A stretch of 64,000 nucleotides of DNA, taken from assembly GCF_004011805.1 (NCBI RefSeq), contig NZ_ML137196.1:433024-497023 (forward strand), given 5' to 3'. Within the stretch, counting starts at the first letter, position 1, and each line of letters opens with the position of its first letter. This document shows positions 49,676-60,200 of the stretch, piece by piece. The stretch comes from Piscinibacter defluvii. Lineage in GTDB: Bacteria > Pseudomonadota > Gammaproteobacteria > Burkholderiales > Burkholderiaceae_C. Both the position numbers and the translations under genes were made by a program. Below the pieces are notes generated by a model. It was not told the DNA's origin. It made no database searches and saw only the letters and a list, made by a program, of their open reading frames with translations.

Positions 49676-50021
49676 GGAGGCTCCGTCGGCGAGCCGGCGC
49701 AAGGCGCCGGCGGACCTGGGTGCAACGGTGGGCTGGTGAAGGGCCGGGAACCGCCTCACTCCAGGCCGGGACCGCCAGGGAAGGCGGCCTGCCGGGAGCG
49801 GACGGTCACTGCGTAGGGGTGCTGTCCAACAACATCTCCGCGAGGGGACCAGCGCGCATTATTGCACCGTGACGCTTGGTGTCTCCCGCTTGTCACCCCG
49901 AGGGATAGCCGGCACACTGGCCTCGCCTACCCCGCCGCGGGAAGGCCCGAGACCCGCCCCCTCCCCGCTCCTCATCCCCCTGCATCCCCCGCGCTTTCTT
50001 CCCCCGCGAAAGGAGTCCTCG
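49676..50021. other. 346 bp divergent intergenic region, corA/hpf
   Basis: No gene seen. On the corA side is the hairpin GCCGGCG/CGCCGGC (49693-49711). The middle (about 49840-49900) has an AT-richer patch around ATTATTGCACC. On the hpf side AAGGAG is 9 nt before the ATG. No convincing -24/-12 or -35/-10 pair was found. Confidence 0.5.
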
Positions 50022-50363
50022 ATGAACCTGACGATCAGCGGACATCACCTCGAGGTGACCCCGGCTTTGCGTGAGTATGTGCTCACGAAGCTGGAACGGG
50101 TCACACGACATTTCGACCAGGTGGTGGATGTCAACGTGCTGCTGACGGTGGAAAAGCTCAAGGAAAAGGAACGAAGGCAGAAGGCAGAGGTCACGCTGCA
50201 TGTCAAGGGCAAGGACATCTTCGTCGAGCAGTCGCACGAAGACCTGTACGCGGCGATCGACCAGCTGATGGACAAGCTCGACCGGCAGGTCTGCCGCCAC
50301 AAGGACAAGCTTCAGGACCATCACCATCTCGCGGCCAAGCGGATCGACGCCCCGGCGCCCTGA
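50022..50363 (+). CDS. hpf: Ribosome hibernation promoting factor
   Basis: A 113-residue short-type HPF that inactivates or dimerises ribosomes in stationary phase. The sequence [38 protein letters not shown] and [20 protein letters not shown] is typical. AAGGAG precedes the ATG. A strong terminator follows (50381-50405). Commonly rpoN lies upstream, but here corA is divergent instead. Confidence 0.95.
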   Translation: MNLTISGHHLEVTPALREYVLTKLERVTRHFDQVVDVNVLLTVEKLKEKERRQKAEVTLHVKGKDIFVEQSHEDLYAAIDQLMDKLDRQVCRHKDKLQDHHHLAAKRIDAPAP

Positions 50364-50380
50364 TCCGGACTCACCCCGAG

Positions 50381-50405
50381 AAAGCGGCCCCTGCGGCCGC
50401 TTTTT
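50381..50405 (+). terminator. Terminator after hpf
   Basis: Stem AAAGCGGCC / GGCCGCTTT (50381-50389 with 50395-50403), five-base loop, followed by a run of T. It should separate hpf transcription from ptsN. Confidence 0.85.
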
Positions 50406-50441
50406 GTTTGGCCGGCCCGCGAGCCGGGGGGCGAGGACCGT

Positions 50442-50456
50442 TGCTGCGACGCAGCA
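50442..50456. promoter_or_regulatory. 15 bp palindrome upstream of ptsN
   Basis: TGCTGCG, a central A, CGCAGCA: a perfect 15 bp palindrome. The TGC/GCA-rich form resembles sites described for PhaR, the polyhydroxyalkanoate regulator. It lies 37 bp upstream of the ptsN -35 candidate. No PHA gene is in the window. Confidence 0.45.
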
Positions 50457-50492
50457 CCAAGTGCAGAATGCTTCTCGCCCGCCCCCTCCGGT

Positions 50493-50523
50493 TGAACCCA
50501 TCCGCAGGAGGCGACTCCATAAT
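50493..50523 (+). promoter_or_regulatory. ptsN promoter candidate
   Basis: TTGAAC (50493-50498), 19 bp, CATAAT (50518-50523). It gives a leader of about 55 nt to the ATG at 50585. Confidence 0.45.
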
Positions 50524-50584
50524 TCATGGCCCGGTCGACAACCCGTCGGCCGTCACGAGCCCCGGCTCCCGATTCGTTCCCACG

Positions 50585-51055
50585 ATGAACCGTCTCGCCG
50601 CCATCCTGCCGCCCACCAACGTGCTCGTGGATGTCGATGCCACGAGCAAGAAGCGGGCTTTCGAGCAGGCCGGCCTGCTGTTCGAGAACCAGCACGCGAT
50701 CGCGCGTGCCACGGTGGCCGACAACCTGTTCGCGCGCGAGCGCCTGGGCTCCACCGGCCTCGGCCACGGCGTGGCCATCCCGCACGGCCGCATCAAGGGC
50801 CTGAAGAATCCGCTGGCCGCGGTGCTGCGCGTGCAGCAGCCCATTCCCTTCGACGCCCCGGACGACGAGCCGGTCGTGCTGCTGATCTTCCTGCTGGTGC
50901 CCGAGGCAGCGACGCAGCGGCACCTGGAGATCCTCTCCGAGATCGCGGAAATGCTGTCCGACCGCGAGTTGCGCGAGCGGCTCAAGACCGAAGGCGATGC
51001 CGCCAAGGTGCACGAGCTGATCGCCAACTGGGAGCCGCTCAAGTCGGTCGCCTGA
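50585..51055 (+). CDS. ptsN: PTS IIA-Ntr protein
   Basis: A 156-residue EIIA-Ntr of the nitrogen-related phosphotransferase chain. The phosphorylated His is in [14 protein letters not shown]; further marks are [20 protein letters not shown] and [11 protein letters not shown]. It regulates rather than transports sugars. It is followed after 10 bp by hprK, which likely acts on the same chain's HPr. Confidence 0.94.
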   Translation: MNRLAAILPPTNVLVDVDATSKKRAFEQAGLLFENQHAIARATVADNLFARERLGSTGLGHGVAIPHGRIKGLKNPLAAVLRVQQPIPFDAPDDEPVVLLIFLLVPEAATQRHLEILSEIAEMLSDRELRERLKTEGDAAKVHELIANWEPLKSVA

Positions 51056-51065
51056 CGCCGCCGCA

Positions 51066-52016
51066 GTGAAGCCCACCGTCATCAGCGCCGAGGCGCTGTT
51101 CGAGGAGCACCGGCAGGCCCTCCAGTGGGAATGGATCGCCGGGCACGCGCATCCGGAGCGGCGCTTCGACGAGGCCGCGGTGCGCAACGCGCAGTCGGCC
51201 GCCGACCTGGTCGGCTACCTCAACTACATCCACCCGTACCGCGTGCAGATCGTCGGCCGGCGCGAGGTGGCCTATCTCGGCGAGGCCACGCCGGAGGTGG
51301 CCGAACGCCGCATCTCGCGCATCGTCACGCTCGAGCCGCCGGTGCTGATCGTGGCCGACGGACAGGTGCCGCCGGACAAGCTGGTCGCGATGTGCGACCG
51401 GGCCGACATCCCGCTCTTCTCCACCGCCGAATCGGCCGGCCACGTGATCGACGTGGTGCGCGGCTACCTGAGCCAGCATTTCGCCGAGCGCACCACCCGC
51501 CACGGCGTGTTCATGGACATCCTCGGCCTGGGCGTGCTGCTGACCGGCGAGTCGGGCCTGGGCAAGAGCGAACTCGGCCTGGAGCTGATCTCGCGCGGCC
51601 ACGGCCTGGTGGCCGACGACGCGGTCGACCTGTACCGCGTCTCGCAGACCTCGCTGGAGGGCCGCTGCCCGGAGCTGCTGCTCAACCTGCTCGAGGTGCG
51701 CGGCATCGGGCTGCTGGACATCAAGGCCATCTTCGGCGAGACCGCGGTGCGTCGCAAGATGCGGCTGAAGCTGATCGTCCACCTGGTGCGCAAGGAGACG
51801 ATGGAGCGCGAGTTCGAGCGCCTGCCCTACGAGCCGCTGTACGAGGACATCCTCGACGTGCCGGTGCGCAAGGCGGTGATCGCGGTCGACGCGGGCCGCA
51901 ACCTGGCCGTGCTGGTGGAGGCCGCGGTGCGCAACACCATCCTGCAGCTGCGCGGCATCGACACCTACCAGGAGTTCATCGAGCGCCACCAGAAGGCGAT
52001 GCAGAAGCCGGAGTGA
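51066..52016 (+). CDS. hprK: HPr kinase/phosphorylase
   Basis: A 316-residue bifunctional enzyme that phosphorylates and dephosphorylates the regulatory Ser of HPr. The P-loop is [15 protein letters not shown], followed by [11 protein letters not shown]; the C-terminal signature is near [20 protein letters not shown]. Full length. It follows ptsN by 10 bp and is convergent with fur. Confidence 0.95.
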   Translation: MKPTVISAEALFEEHRQALQWEWIAGHAHPERRFDEAAVRNAQSAADLVGYLNYIHPYRVQIVGRREVAYLGEATPEVAERRISRIVTLEPPVLIVADGQVPPDKLVAMCDRADIPLFSTAESAGHVIDVVRGYLSQHFAERTTRHGVFMDILGLGVLLTGESGLGKSELGLELISRGHGLVADDAVDLYRVSQTSLEGRCPELLLNLLEVRGIGLLDIKAIFGETAVRRKMRLKLIVHLVRKETMEREFERLPYEPLYEDILDVPVRKAVIAVDAGRNLAVLVEAAVRNTILQLRGIDTYQEFIERHQKAMQKPE

Positions 52017-52092
52017 CCTGGCCCCCCAGTCGCTTCGCTCCTGCCCCCGAGGGGCGCGGTCGGCCTTGGGGCGGCCCTGCGGCCGACCCCGC
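52017..52092. repeat. Inverted repeat region between hprK and fur
   Basis: Contains CCCC-CGA-GGGG and a longer repeat GGTCGGCC (52058-52065) with GGCCGACC (52081-52088) over a 15-base loop. Placement between convergent genes suggests a shared terminator. The CGCTTCGCTC and CCCCCGAGGGG wording resembles short dispersed repeats of Burkholderiales genomes. Confidence 0.5.
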
Positions 52093-52521
52093 CTACTTGC
52101 CCCGGTGCGGGCAGGCCTTCTTGGTGCAGTTGGCGTACAGGGCCAGCGCATGGTCCTGCAGCTCGAAGCCGCGGGTCTGCGCGATGGACTTTTGGCGCTT
52201 CTCGATCTCCGGGTCGTAGAACTCCTCGACCCGGCCGCAGTCCAGGCACACCAGGTGATCGTGGTGCTTGCCCTCGTTGAGCTCGAAGACCGCCTTGCCG
52301 CTCTCGAAGTGGTTGCGCGACAGGATGCCGGCCTGCTCGAACTGCATCAGCACGCGGTAGACGGTGGCCAGGCCCACGTCCGCGCCCTCGGCCAGCAGGT
52401 GCTTGTAGACGTCCTCGGCGCTCATGTGGCGCTGCGTGCTGCGCTGGAACACCTCCAGCACCTTGATGCGCGGCAGCGTCGCCTTCAGGCCGCTGTTCTT
52501 GAGTTCGTCGGCGTGGCTCAT
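52093..52521 (-). CDS. fur: Ferric uptake regulator
   Basis: A 142-residue metal-dependent repressor. The winged helix includes [17 protein letters not shown] and [20 protein letters not shown]; the metal-binding His-rich segment is [20 protein letters not shown] with a C-terminal CTKKAC. Full length. It diverges from bamE across 100 bp. Confidence 0.96.
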   Translation of the reverse strand: MSHADELKNSGLKATLPRIKVLEVFQRSTQRHMSAEDVYKHLLAEGADVGLATVYRVLMQFEQAGILSRNHFESGKAVFELNEGKHHDHLVCLDCGRVEEFYDPEIEKRQKSIAQTRGFELQDHALALYANCTKKACPHRGK

Positions 52522-52560
52522 GGGGGCTCGTCACGGGCCCGGCCGCGGAGGGCCGAACGC

Positions 52561-52566
52561 TAGAAT
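52561..52566 (+). promoter_or_regulatory. Candidate -10 of bamE
   Basis: TAGAAT in the fur/bamE gap, 55 nt before the bamE ATG at 52622. No good -35. Confidence 0.35.
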
Positions 52567-52621
52567 GCGCCGATCATATCGAGGTTGCCCGCGCGGCCGC
52601 GCGGCCGTCCCCAGGCGCATC

Positions 52622-53143
52622 ATGTCCTCTCGTCTCCTGCTCGCCGCCGGCTTGGCCGTGCTGGCCGGCTGCAGCTCGCTGCAGTCCTCGGACAACTTCC
52701 TCGGCGTGGTCACGCCCTATCGCGTCGAGGTGGTGCAGGGCAACGTCGTCACGCGCGAGCAGGCCGAGGCGGTGCGCGTCGGCATGAACCGCACCCAGGT
52801 GCGCGACATCCTCGGCTCGCCGCTGCTGACCGACGCCTTCCACGCCGACCGCTGGGACTACGTCTTCACGATCCGCCGCCAGGGCGCCGAGCCGCAGCTG
52901 CGCCGCGTGGTGGTGCGCTTCGACGGCGAGACGCTCAAGAGCATCGAGACCGGCGGCGATCTGCCCGCCGAGCGCGAGTTCGTCGCCTCGATCGACACCT
53001 TCAAGACCTCGCGCCAGGCGCCGCCGCTGGCGCTCAATGACGAGCAGCTCAAGGCCCTGCCGGTGCCGCGCAAGCCGCCCGCGGCGGAGCCGGAGCCGAT
53101 CGGTCCGGCGCGCAGCTACCCGCCGCTGGAGGGCGCGCCGTGA
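52622..53143 (+). CDS. bamE: Outer membrane assembly factor BamE (OmlA)
   Basis: A 173-residue lipoprotein of the BAM complex. The signal ends in AVLAGC; the SmpA/OmlA core is [19 protein letters not shown] and [13 protein letters not shown]. It has an extended Pro-rich C-terminus (about 130-173) absent from the short E. coli protein. The stop overlaps the GTG of dapB (GTGA). Confidence 0.93.
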   Translation: MSSRLLLAAGLAVLAGCSSLQSSDNFLGVVTPYRVEVVQGNVVTREQAEAVRVGMNRTQVRDILGSPLLTDAFHADRWDYVFTIRRQGAEPQLRRVVVRFDGETLKSIETGGDLPAEREFVASIDTFKTSRQAPPLALNDEQLKALPVPRKPPAAEPEPIGPARSYPPLEGAP

Positions 53144-53946
53144 GCGCGCTGCGCGTGGCCGTGGCCGGCGCGTCCGGCCGCATGGGGCGCATGCTGATCG
53201 AGTCGGTGCGCGGCAGCGCCGACCTCGTGCTCGGCGGCGCACTCGACATCCCCGGCAGCCCGGCGCTCGGCCAGGACGCCAGCGCCTTCCTCGGCAGCCC
53301 CTGCGGCGTGGCGATCACGTCCGACCTGCGCGCCGGCCTGGCCGGCTGCGACGTGCTGATCGACTTCACCCGGCCCGAGGGCACGCTCGCCCACCTGGCG
53401 GTCTGCCGCGAGCTCGGCGTGCGCGCGGTGATCGGCACCACCGGCTTCAGCGAAGCGCAGAGGGCGCAGATCGCCGAGCACGCGAAGGCCGTCGGCATCG
53501 TTCTGGCGCCCAACATGAGCGTCGGCGTCAACGTCGTGCTGAAGCTGCTCGACCTGGCCGCCCGCACGCTCAACGAGGGCTACGACATCGAGGTCGTCGA
53601 GGCGCACCACCGCCACAAGGTCGATGCCCCCAGCGGCACCGCGCTGAAGATGGGCGAGGTGCTGGCGCAGGCGCTCGGCCAGGAGCTAAAGGACTGCGCC
53701 GTCTACGCCCGCGAGGGCATCACCGGCGAGCGCCGCGCCGGCAGCATCGGCTTCGCCACCGTGCGCGGCGGCGACATCGTCGGCGACCACACCGTGCTGT
53801 TCGCCGGCACCGGCGAGCGCGTGGAGATCCGCCACCAGGCCACCAGCCGGGCCAACTTCGCCCAGGGCGCGCTGCGCGCGGCGCGCTTCCTGGCCGGCCG
53901 CGGCCCCGGGCTGTACGGCATGGACGAGGTGCTGGGCCTGCGCTGA
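53140..53946 (+). CDS. dapB: 4-hydroxy-tetrahydrodipicolinate reductase
   Basis: A 268-residue enzyme of lysine and diaminopimelate synthesis. The NAD(P) loop is [13 protein letters not shown]; the catalytic region is [23 protein letters not shown] start overlapping bamE, and the TGA overlaps the exbB ATG (TGATG). Confidence 0.95.
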   Translation: MSALRVAVAGASGRMGRMLIESVRGSADLVLGGALDIPGSPALGQDASAFLGSPCGVAITSDLRAGLAGCDVLIDFTRPEGTLAHLAVCRELGVRAVIGTTGFSEAQRAQIAEHAKAVGIVLAPNMSVGVNVVLKLLDLAARTLNEGYDIEVVEAHHRHKVDAPSGTALKMGEVLAQALGQELKDCAVYAREGITGERRAGSIGFATVRGGDIVGDHTVLFAGTGERVEIRHQATSRANFAQGALRAARFLAGRGPGLYGMDEVLGLR

Positions 53947-54602
53947 TGGAGGGCCTGGCCCATTTCTGGGAGCAGGGCGACGCGATCACGCGCGGGGTGG
54001 CGGCGCTGCTGCTGCTGATGTCGGTCAGCGCCTGGGTGCTGATCTTCTGGAAGGGCTGGCTGCTGCGCCGTGTGCGGCACGACCTGGCGCGCGCGGTGCC
54101 GGCGTTCTGGGCCGCGCCCTCGCTCGAGGCGGCGCGTGCGCAGATGCCCGGATTCGACCGCGAGGGCGTGCTGCGGCCGCTGCTGGAGGCGGCGGTCGCG
54201 CAGCCCTCCGGCACCTCGCTCGAGTCGCACGGGCGGCTCGCCTCGCAGCTCACGCGCCGGCTGCGCGACGCGCTGCATGCGGTGCTGGCCCAGCTGCAGT
54301 TCGGCCAGGTGCTGCTCGCCTCGATCGGCAGCACCGCACCCTTCGTCGGCCTGTTCGGCACGGTCTGGGGCATCTACCACGCGCTGGTGGGCATCTCGGC
54401 GGCCGGCACCATCACGATCGAGAAGGTCTCGGGCCCGGTCGGCGAGGCGCTGGTGATGACGGCGGCCGGCCTGGCCGTCGCCATCCCCGCCGTGCTGGCC
54501 TACAACGTCTTCGGCAAGCTGGTGGGCGCCTGCGAGGCGGATCTCGAAGGCTTCGCGCACGATCTGCGCGAGATGCTCGCCGACACCGCCTCCGAGAGCT
54601 GA
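53946..54602 (+). CDS. exbB: MotA/TolQ/ExbB proton channel protein
   Basis: A 218-residue inner-membrane protein with three helices (about 15-35, 118-140, 165-185) and the family segment IGSTAPFVGLFGTVWGIYHA. With the ExbD-type protein next door it forms a proton-driven motor for TonB- or Tol-type energy transfer. TonB is not encoded here, so ExbBD versus TolQR is not settled by context. Confidence 0.9.
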   Translation: MEGLAHFWEQGDAITRGVAALLLLMSVSAWVLIFWKGWLLRRVRHDLARAVPAFWAAPSLEAARAQMPGFDREGVLRPLLEAAVAQPSGTSLESHGRLASQLTRRLRDALHAVLAQLQFGQVLLASIGSTAPFVGLFGTVWGIYHALVGISAAGTITIEKVSGPVGEALVMTAAGLAVAIPAVLAYNVFGKLVGACEADLEGFAHDLREMLADTASES

Positions 54603-54603
54603 C

Positions 54604-55026
<423 letters not shown>

Positions 55027-55049
55027 CCGGCGGGCGCAGGCCCGGTTTC

Positions 55050-55055
55050 TATAAT
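55050..55055 (+). promoter_or_regulatory. leuS -10
   Basis: A perfect TATAAT in the 63 bp gap after exbD, giving a leader of about 28-34 nt to the leuS ATG at 55090. The -35 is weak. Confidence 0.55.
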
Positions 55056-55089
55056 CGCAGGCCAACTCCGACGCGCCGCTGCGCACGCC

Positions 55090-57714
55090 ATGAGCCCCGA
55101 CTTCAAACCCAGCGAGATCGAGCGTGCCGCACAGGCCGCGTGGCGTTCCGCCGACGCGTACCGCGTGACGGAGGACCCGCGCAAGCCGAAGTTCTACGCC
55201 TGCTCGATGCTGCCCTACCCCAGCGGCAAGCTGCACATGGGGCATGTGCGCAACTACACCATCAACGACATGCTCGCGCGGCAGCTGCGCATGAAGGGCA
55301 TGAACGTGCTGATGCCGATGGGCTGGGACGCCTTCGGCCTGCCGGCCGAGAACGCGGCGATGAAGAACCGGGTCCCGCCGGCGAAGTGGACCTACGAGAA
55401 CATCGCCCACATGAAGGGCCAGATGATGGCCATGGGCCTGGCCATCGACTGGAGCCGCGAGGTCGCGACCTGCTCGCCCGAGTACTACAAGTGGAACCAG
55501 TGGCTGTTCCTGCAGATGCTCAAGGCCGGCATCGCCGAGCGCCGCACGCAGGTGGTCAACTGGGACCCGGTCGACCAGACCGTGCTGGCCAACGAGCAGG
55601 TGATCGACGGCCGCGGCTGGCGCTCCGGCGCGCTGGTCGAGAAGCGCGAGATCCCGGGCTACTACCTGAAGATCACGCAGTACGCGCAAGAACTGCTCGA
55701 CCACGTGCAGCAGCAGCTGCCCGGCTGGCCGGAGCGGGTGCGGCTGATGCAGGAGAACTGGATCGGCCGCAGCGAGGGCGTGCGCTTCGCCTTCCCGCAC
55801 CACATCGCCGGCGCCGATGGCCAGCTCATCGGCGGCGGCCGCATGTACGTCTTCACGACGCGCGCCGACACCATCATGGGCGTCACGTTCTGCGCCGTCG
55901 CGCCCGAGCACCCGATCGCGCTGCACGCGGCGCAGCGCGACCCGAAGGTCGCCGCCTTCCTCGAGGAATGCAAGGCCGGCGGCACCACCGAGGCCGAACT
56001 CGCCACGCTCGAGAAGAAGGGCGTGCCCACCGGGCTGACGGTGGAGCACCCGCTGACACACGAGCCGGTGCCGGTGTGGGTGGGCAACTACGTGCTGATG
56101 AGCTACGGCGACGGCGCGGTGATGGGCGTGCCGGCGCACGACGAGCGCGACTTCGCGTTCGCCAAGAAGTACGGCATCGACATCCTGCAGGTGGTGCATG
56201 TCGACGGCGAGCACTACGACTACGAGCGCTGGCAGGAGTGGTACGCCGACAAGGAGCGCGGCGTCACGATCAATTCCGACCTGTACAGCGGCCTGCCCTA
56301 CGCACGCGCCGTCGATGCGGTGGCCAAGGCGCTGCATGCCAAGGGCCTGGGCGAGAAGAAGGTCACCTGGCGGCTGCGCGACTGGGGCATCAGCCGCCAG
56401 CGCTACTGGGGCACGCCGATCCCGATCATCCACTGCGACGACTGTGGCGCGGTACCGGTGCCCGAGCGCGACCTGCCGGTCGTGCTGCCGGAAGACCTGA
56501 TCCCGGACGGCTCGGGCAACCCGCTGAACAAGTGCGAGAGCTTCCTGAAGGTGGCCTGCCCGCAGTGCGGCCAGCCCGCGCGCCGCGAGACCGACACGAT
56601 GGACACCTTCGTGGACAGCTCGTGGTACTTCATGCGCTACTGCGACCCGAAGAACGACCTGGCGATGGTCGGCGCGGGCACGCAGTACTGGATGCCGATG
56701 GACCAGTACATCGGCGGCATCGAACACGCCATCCTGCACCTGCTGTACGCGCGTTTCTGGACCAAGGTGATGCGCGACCTGCACCTGGTGAAGGTCGACG
56801 AGCCCTTCACGCGCCTGCTGACGCAGGGCATGGTGCTGAACCACATCTACTCGCGCAAGGGCGAGAAGGGCGGCATCGAGTACTTCTGGCCGCACGAGGT
56901 GGAGAACACCTTCGACGCGGACGGCAAGGTCACCGGCGCGAAACTCAGGAGCGACGGCTCGGCCGTGACCTACGAGGGCGTGGGCACGATGTCGAAGTCG
57001 AAGAACAACGGCGTCGACCCGCAGGAGCTGATCGACCGCTACGGCGCCGACACCGCGCGGCTGTTCGTGATGTTCGCCTCGCCGCCGGAGCAGACGCTGG
57101 AGTGGAACGACGCCGGCGTCGAAGGTGCGAACCGCTTCCTGAAGCGGCTGTGGAACTTCGGCGCGAAGAACGCGGAAGCGATCCGCGGCGCCGGCGCGCC
57201 GGACCATGCCGCGCTCGATGCCGATGCCAAGGCGCTGCGCTACGAGCTGCACTCGGTGCTCAGGCAGATCGGCTACGACTACGAGCGCATGCAGTACAAC
57301 ACCGTCGTCTCCGGGGCGATGAAGCTGCTCAACGCGCTCGAGGGCTTCAAGGGCCAGGCGCCGGCGCTGCTGCGCGAGGGCTTCGGCATCCTGCTGCGCG
57401 CGCTCTACCCGGCCTGCCCGCACACCACCTGGGTGCTGTGGAACGAGCTCGGCTACGCCAAGCCGCTGGGCGACCTGCTCGACGCGCCCTGGCCCGAGCC
57501 CGACCCGGCCGCGCTGGCGCGCGACGAGATCGAGCTGATGCTGCAGGTCAACGGCAAGCTGCGCGGCGCGATCCGCGTGCCGGCTGGCGCCGACAAGAGC
57601 GCCATCGAGGCGATCGCGCTGCAGAGCCCGGACCTGCACAAGTTCTCGGTCGGCCTGGCGATCAAGAAGGTGATCGTGGTGGCCGGGCGGCTGGTCAACA
57701 TCGTGGTCGGATGA
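55090..57714 (+). CDS. leuS: Leucyl-tRNA synthetase
   Basis: An 874-residue class I aminoacyl-tRNA synthetase. The HIGH motif is [16 protein letters not shown] and the KMSKS-type loop is TMSKSKNNG. The CP1 editing domain lies between them (about 220-420), and the C-terminal anticodon-binding part is complete. The stop overlaps the lptE start (ATGA). Confidence 0.98.
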   Translation: MSPDFKPSEIERAAQAAWRSADAYRVTEDPRKPKFYACSMLPYPSGKLHMGHVRNYTINDMLARQLRMKGMNVLMPMGWDAFGLPAENAAMKNRVPPAKWTYENIAHMKGQMMAMGLAIDWSREVATCSPEYYKWNQWLFLQMLKAGIAERRTQVVNWDPVDQTVLANEQVIDGRGWRSGALVEKREIPGYYLKITQYAQELLDHVQQQLPGWPERVRLMQENWIGRSEGVRFAFPHHIAGADGQLIGGGRMYVFTTRADTIMGVTFCAVAPEHPIALHAAQRDPKVAAFLEECKAGGTTEAELATLEKKGVPTGLTVEHPLTHEPVPVWVGNYVLMSYGDGAVMGVPAHDERDFAFAKKYGIDILQVVHVDGEHYDYERWQEWYADKERGVTINSDLYSGLPYARAVDAVAKALHAKGLGEKKVTWRLRDWGISRQRYWGTPIPIIHCDDCGAVPVPERDLPVVLPEDLIPDGSGNPLNKCESFLKVACPQCGQPARRETDTMDTFVDSSWYFMRYCDPKNDLAMVGAGTQYWMPMDQYIGGIEHAILHLLYARFWTKVMRDLHLVKVDEPFTRLLTQGMVLNHIYSRKGEKGGIEYFWPHEVENTFDADGKVTGAKLRSDGSAVTYEGVGTMSKSKNNGVDPQELIDRYGADTARLFVMFASPPEQTLEWNDAGVEGANRFLKRLWNFGAKNAEAIRGAGAPDHAALDADAKALRYELHSVLRQIGYDYERMQYNTVVSGAMKLLNALEGFKGQAPALLREGFGILLRALYPACPHTTWVLWNELGYAKPLGDLLDAPWPEPDPAALARDEIELMLQVNGKLRGAIRVPAGADKSAIEAIALQSPDLHKFSVGLAIKKVIVVAGRLVNIVVG

Positions 57715-58202
57715 GGATCACGCGGCGCACGCTGCTGGCCGCCGCCGCCGTGCTGCCGGCCGCCTGCGGCTTCGAGCTGCGCCGTGCGCCGGAGCTGCGC
57801 TTCAAGACCGTCGCGCTGAGCGGCTTCGGGCCGAACTCGCTGCTGGCCGCCGAGCTGCGCGACAGCATCGCCGCCAGCCGCACCACGCAGGTGGTCGAGT
57901 CGCCGCTGCAGGCGCAGGTGGTGCTCGAGTCGCTGACCGACAACCGCGAGAAGAGCGTGGTGGCCAGCACCGCGGCCGGCCAGGTGCGCGAGCTGCAGCT
58001 GCGCTCGCGCTTCAAGTTCCGCCTGCGCACGCCGGCCGGGCGCGAGCTGATCCCCGAGACCGAGATCCTGCTCAGCCGCGACCTCAGCTACAGCGAGACC
58101 GCGGCCCTGGCCAAGGAGCAGGAGGAGGCCTTCCTGTACCGCGCGATGCAGGGCGACATCGTCGCGCAGGTGATGCGTCGCCTGGCGTCGGTCAGCCTGT
58201 AG
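57711..58202 (+). CDS. lptE: LPS assembly lipoprotein LptE
   Basis: A 163-residue outer-membrane lipoprotein that plugs LptD. The short signal ends in LPAAC (Cys near 19), followed by [20 protein letters not shown]; the leuS-lptE-holA order is conserved in Proteobacteria. ATGA overlap with leuS, 4 bp before holA. Confidence 0.92.
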   Translation: MRITRRTLLAAAAVLPAACGFELRRAPELRFKTVALSGFGPNSLLAAELRDSIAASRTTQVVESPLQAQVVLESLTDNREKSVVASTAAGQVRELQLRSRFKFRLRTPAGRELIPETEILLSRDLSYSETAALAKEQEEAFLYRAMQGDIVAQVMRRLASVSL

Positions 58203-58206
58203 CCCC

Positions 58207-59307
58207 ATGCAGGTCCGCCCCGACCAGCTCGAGCAGCACCTGGCCCGCGGCCTCAAGCCGCTGTACACGGTGTGGGGCGACGAGCCGCTGCTCGCGCAGG
58301 AGGCCTGCGACACGATCCGCGCCGCGGCGCGCGCCAGCGGCTGCAGCGAGCGCCAGGTCCACACCGTCAGCGGCGCGCATTTCGACTGGAGCAGCCTGCT
58401 CGGCGCTTCGCAGGCGATGAGCCTGTTCGCGCAGCGCCAGCTGATCGAGATCCGCATTCCCGGCGGCAAGCCGGGCAAGGACGGCTCGGAGGCGCTGCAG
58501 CGCTACTGCGAGCAGCTGTCCGACGACGTGGTCACGCTGGTGCAGCTGCCGCGGCTGGACCGCCAGCAGCAGGGCAGCGCCTGGTTCGCGGCGCTGGACG
58601 GCGCCGGCGTCACGCTGCGCGTCGACCCGATCGAGCGCAAGGCGCTGCCGCAGTGGATCGCGCAGCGCCTGGCGCGCCAGCAGCAGCGTGTCGAGGCCGG
58701 CGAGGCGGGGCAGCGCACGCTCGCCTTCTTCGCCGATCGCGTCGAGGGCAACCTGCTCGCGGCGCACCAGGAGATCAGCAAGCTGGCGCTGCTCTACCCG
58801 CCCGGCGAGCTGGGCTTCGAGCAGGTCGAGTCGGCGGTGCTGAACGTGGCGCGCTACGACGTGTTCAAGCTCGGCGAGGCGGTGCTCGCCGGCCAGGTGG
58901 CGCGTGCGCTGCGCATGCTCGAGGGCCTGGAGGCCGAGGGCGAGGCGGCGGTGCTGGTGCATTGGTCGCTGGCCGAGGACATCCGCGCGCTCAAGCGCGT
59001 CAAGGACGCCGTGGCCGCCGGCAAGCCGCTGCCGATGGCGCTGCGCGAGCAGCGGGTCTGGGGCGTCAAGGAACGCCTGTTCGAACGCGCCGTGCCGGTG
59101 CTGACCGAGAACACCCTGGCCGCGCTGCTCGAGGCCGCGCAGGTGTGCGACGGCCTGGTCAAGGGCCTGAAGCATCCGGACTGGCCGCTCGATCCCTGGG
59201 CCGGCCTGCGCCGGCTGGTGCTGATGCTGGTCGAGCCGCTGGCCGCGGCGCCGGGCACCGGCCGCACGCGCAGCGCGCCGCCGCGGCTCGCGCTGCAGGC
59301 TCAGTAA
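58207..59307 (+). CDS. holA: DNA polymerase III delta subunit
   Basis: A 366-residue clamp-loader subunit. Family marks are LYTVWGDEPLLAQEACDTIR at the N-terminus and FADRVEGNLLAAHQEISKLA in the middle. It converges on the ghrA-like gene with a 7 bp 3' overlap. Confidence 0.95.
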   Translation: MQVRPDQLEQHLARGLKPLYTVWGDEPLLAQEACDTIRAAARASGCSERQVHTVSGAHFDWSSLLGASQAMSLFAQRQLIEIRIPGGKPGKDGSEALQRYCEQLSDDVVTLVQLPRLDRQQQGSAWFAALDGAGVTLRVDPIERKALPQWIAQRLARQQQRVEAGEAGQRTLAFFADRVEGNLLAAHQEISKLALLYPPGELGFEQVESAVLNVARYDVFKLGEAVLAGQVARALRMLEGLEAEGEAAVLVHWSLAEDIRALKRVKDAVAAGKPLPMALREQRVWGVKERLFERAVPVLTENTLAALLEAAQVCDGLVKGLKHPDWPLDPWAGLRRLVLMLVEPLAAAPGTGRTRSAPPRLALQAQ

Positions 59308-60200
59308 CCCCTGCGCCGATCCACCAGGTGCCGCAGCGGCGCGCCCGCGCGCACGGCACGCACCTGCGCCGCGACGACATCGGCGGCGCTGCGCGCATCG
59401 GTCTGCGCTGCCACGTGCGGCAGCACGGTCACCTGCGGGTGCGACCAGTAGGGATGATCGGCCGGCAGCGGCTCGACATCGAACACGTCGAGCACCGCAT
59501 GGCGCAGCGGACCGAGGTCGAGCGCGGCGAGCAGGTCGGCCTCGACCACGTGCGCGCCCCGTGCCAGGTTAACGAGGCTGGCCCCGCGTGGCAGAGCGGC
59601 GAAGGCGTGTGCGTTCAGCAGGCCGCGCGTGGCCGGCGTCAGCGGAAGCAGGTTGATCACGATGTCGGCGCCGTGCAGCACCTGCGGCCAGGCGCCCTCG
59701 CGGCTGCTCCAGGCACGCACCGGGTAGCCGTTGGCCTCGAGCCGGCGCCGCACCGTGCCGCCCATCTGCCCGGCCCCGAGCACGACGACGCGCGTCTCGT
59801 CGGCACGCCGCTGCGGCCGGTGCAGCCAGTGCGCGTGGCGCTGCTGCGCGGCGTAGTCGAAGAAGTCGCGCTGCAGCGCGAGCACCGCCCACAGCGCGGT
59901 CTCGGCCATCGCCTCGTTCATCGCAGCGTCGACCATGCGCGCCAGCGGCACGTCGGCGGGAACCGTCGGGTCGGCCAGCAGCCGGTCGACGCCGGCCCAG
60001 AGCGACTGGATCAGGCGCAGCCCGGGCAGGCCCGCGAGCGCCCCGCGCGGCGGGTTGGCGACCAGCGCGATGTCGACATGGGCGGCGTCGCCGCCCTCGC
60101 GCCGATCGGTGATCGACTCTCCGGGCAGGCGCTCGCGCAGCAGCGCGAGCCACTGCGCGCGCTCGTCCGGCTCGAAGCTGGTCGCCAGCAGGATGGTCAT
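59301..60200 (-). CDS. ghrA: Glyoxylate/hydroxypyruvate reductase A-like dehydrogenase
   Basis: A 299-residue D-2-hydroxyacid dehydrogenase. The NAD(P) loop is VVLGAGQMGGTVRRRLE; catalytic Arg is in NLARGAHVVEADLL and His in VTVLPHVAAQTD. Short N-terminal domain as in GhrA. Its ATG overlaps the pncC stop (ATGA), the last gene of thiL-pgpA-pncC-ghrA. Confidence 0.88.
   Translation of the reverse strand: MTILLATSFEPDERAQWLALLRERLPGESITDRREGGDAAHVDIALVANPPRGALAGLPGLRLIQSLWAGVDRLLADPTVPADVPLARMVDAAMNEAMAETALWAVLALQRDFFDYAAQQRHAHWLHRPQRRADETRVVVLGAGQMGGTVRRRLEANGYPVRAWSSREGAWPQVLHGADIVINLLPLTPATRGLLNAHAFAALPRGASLVNLARGAHVVEADLLAALDLGPLRHAVLDVFDVEPLPADHPYWSHPQVTVLPHVAAQTDARSAADVVAAQVRAVRAGAPLRHLVDRRRGY

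Noticed and set aside
49676-49861. Magnesium riboswitch before corA
   Set aside because: Only one simple 7 bp hairpin is seen; none of the conserved M-box elements.
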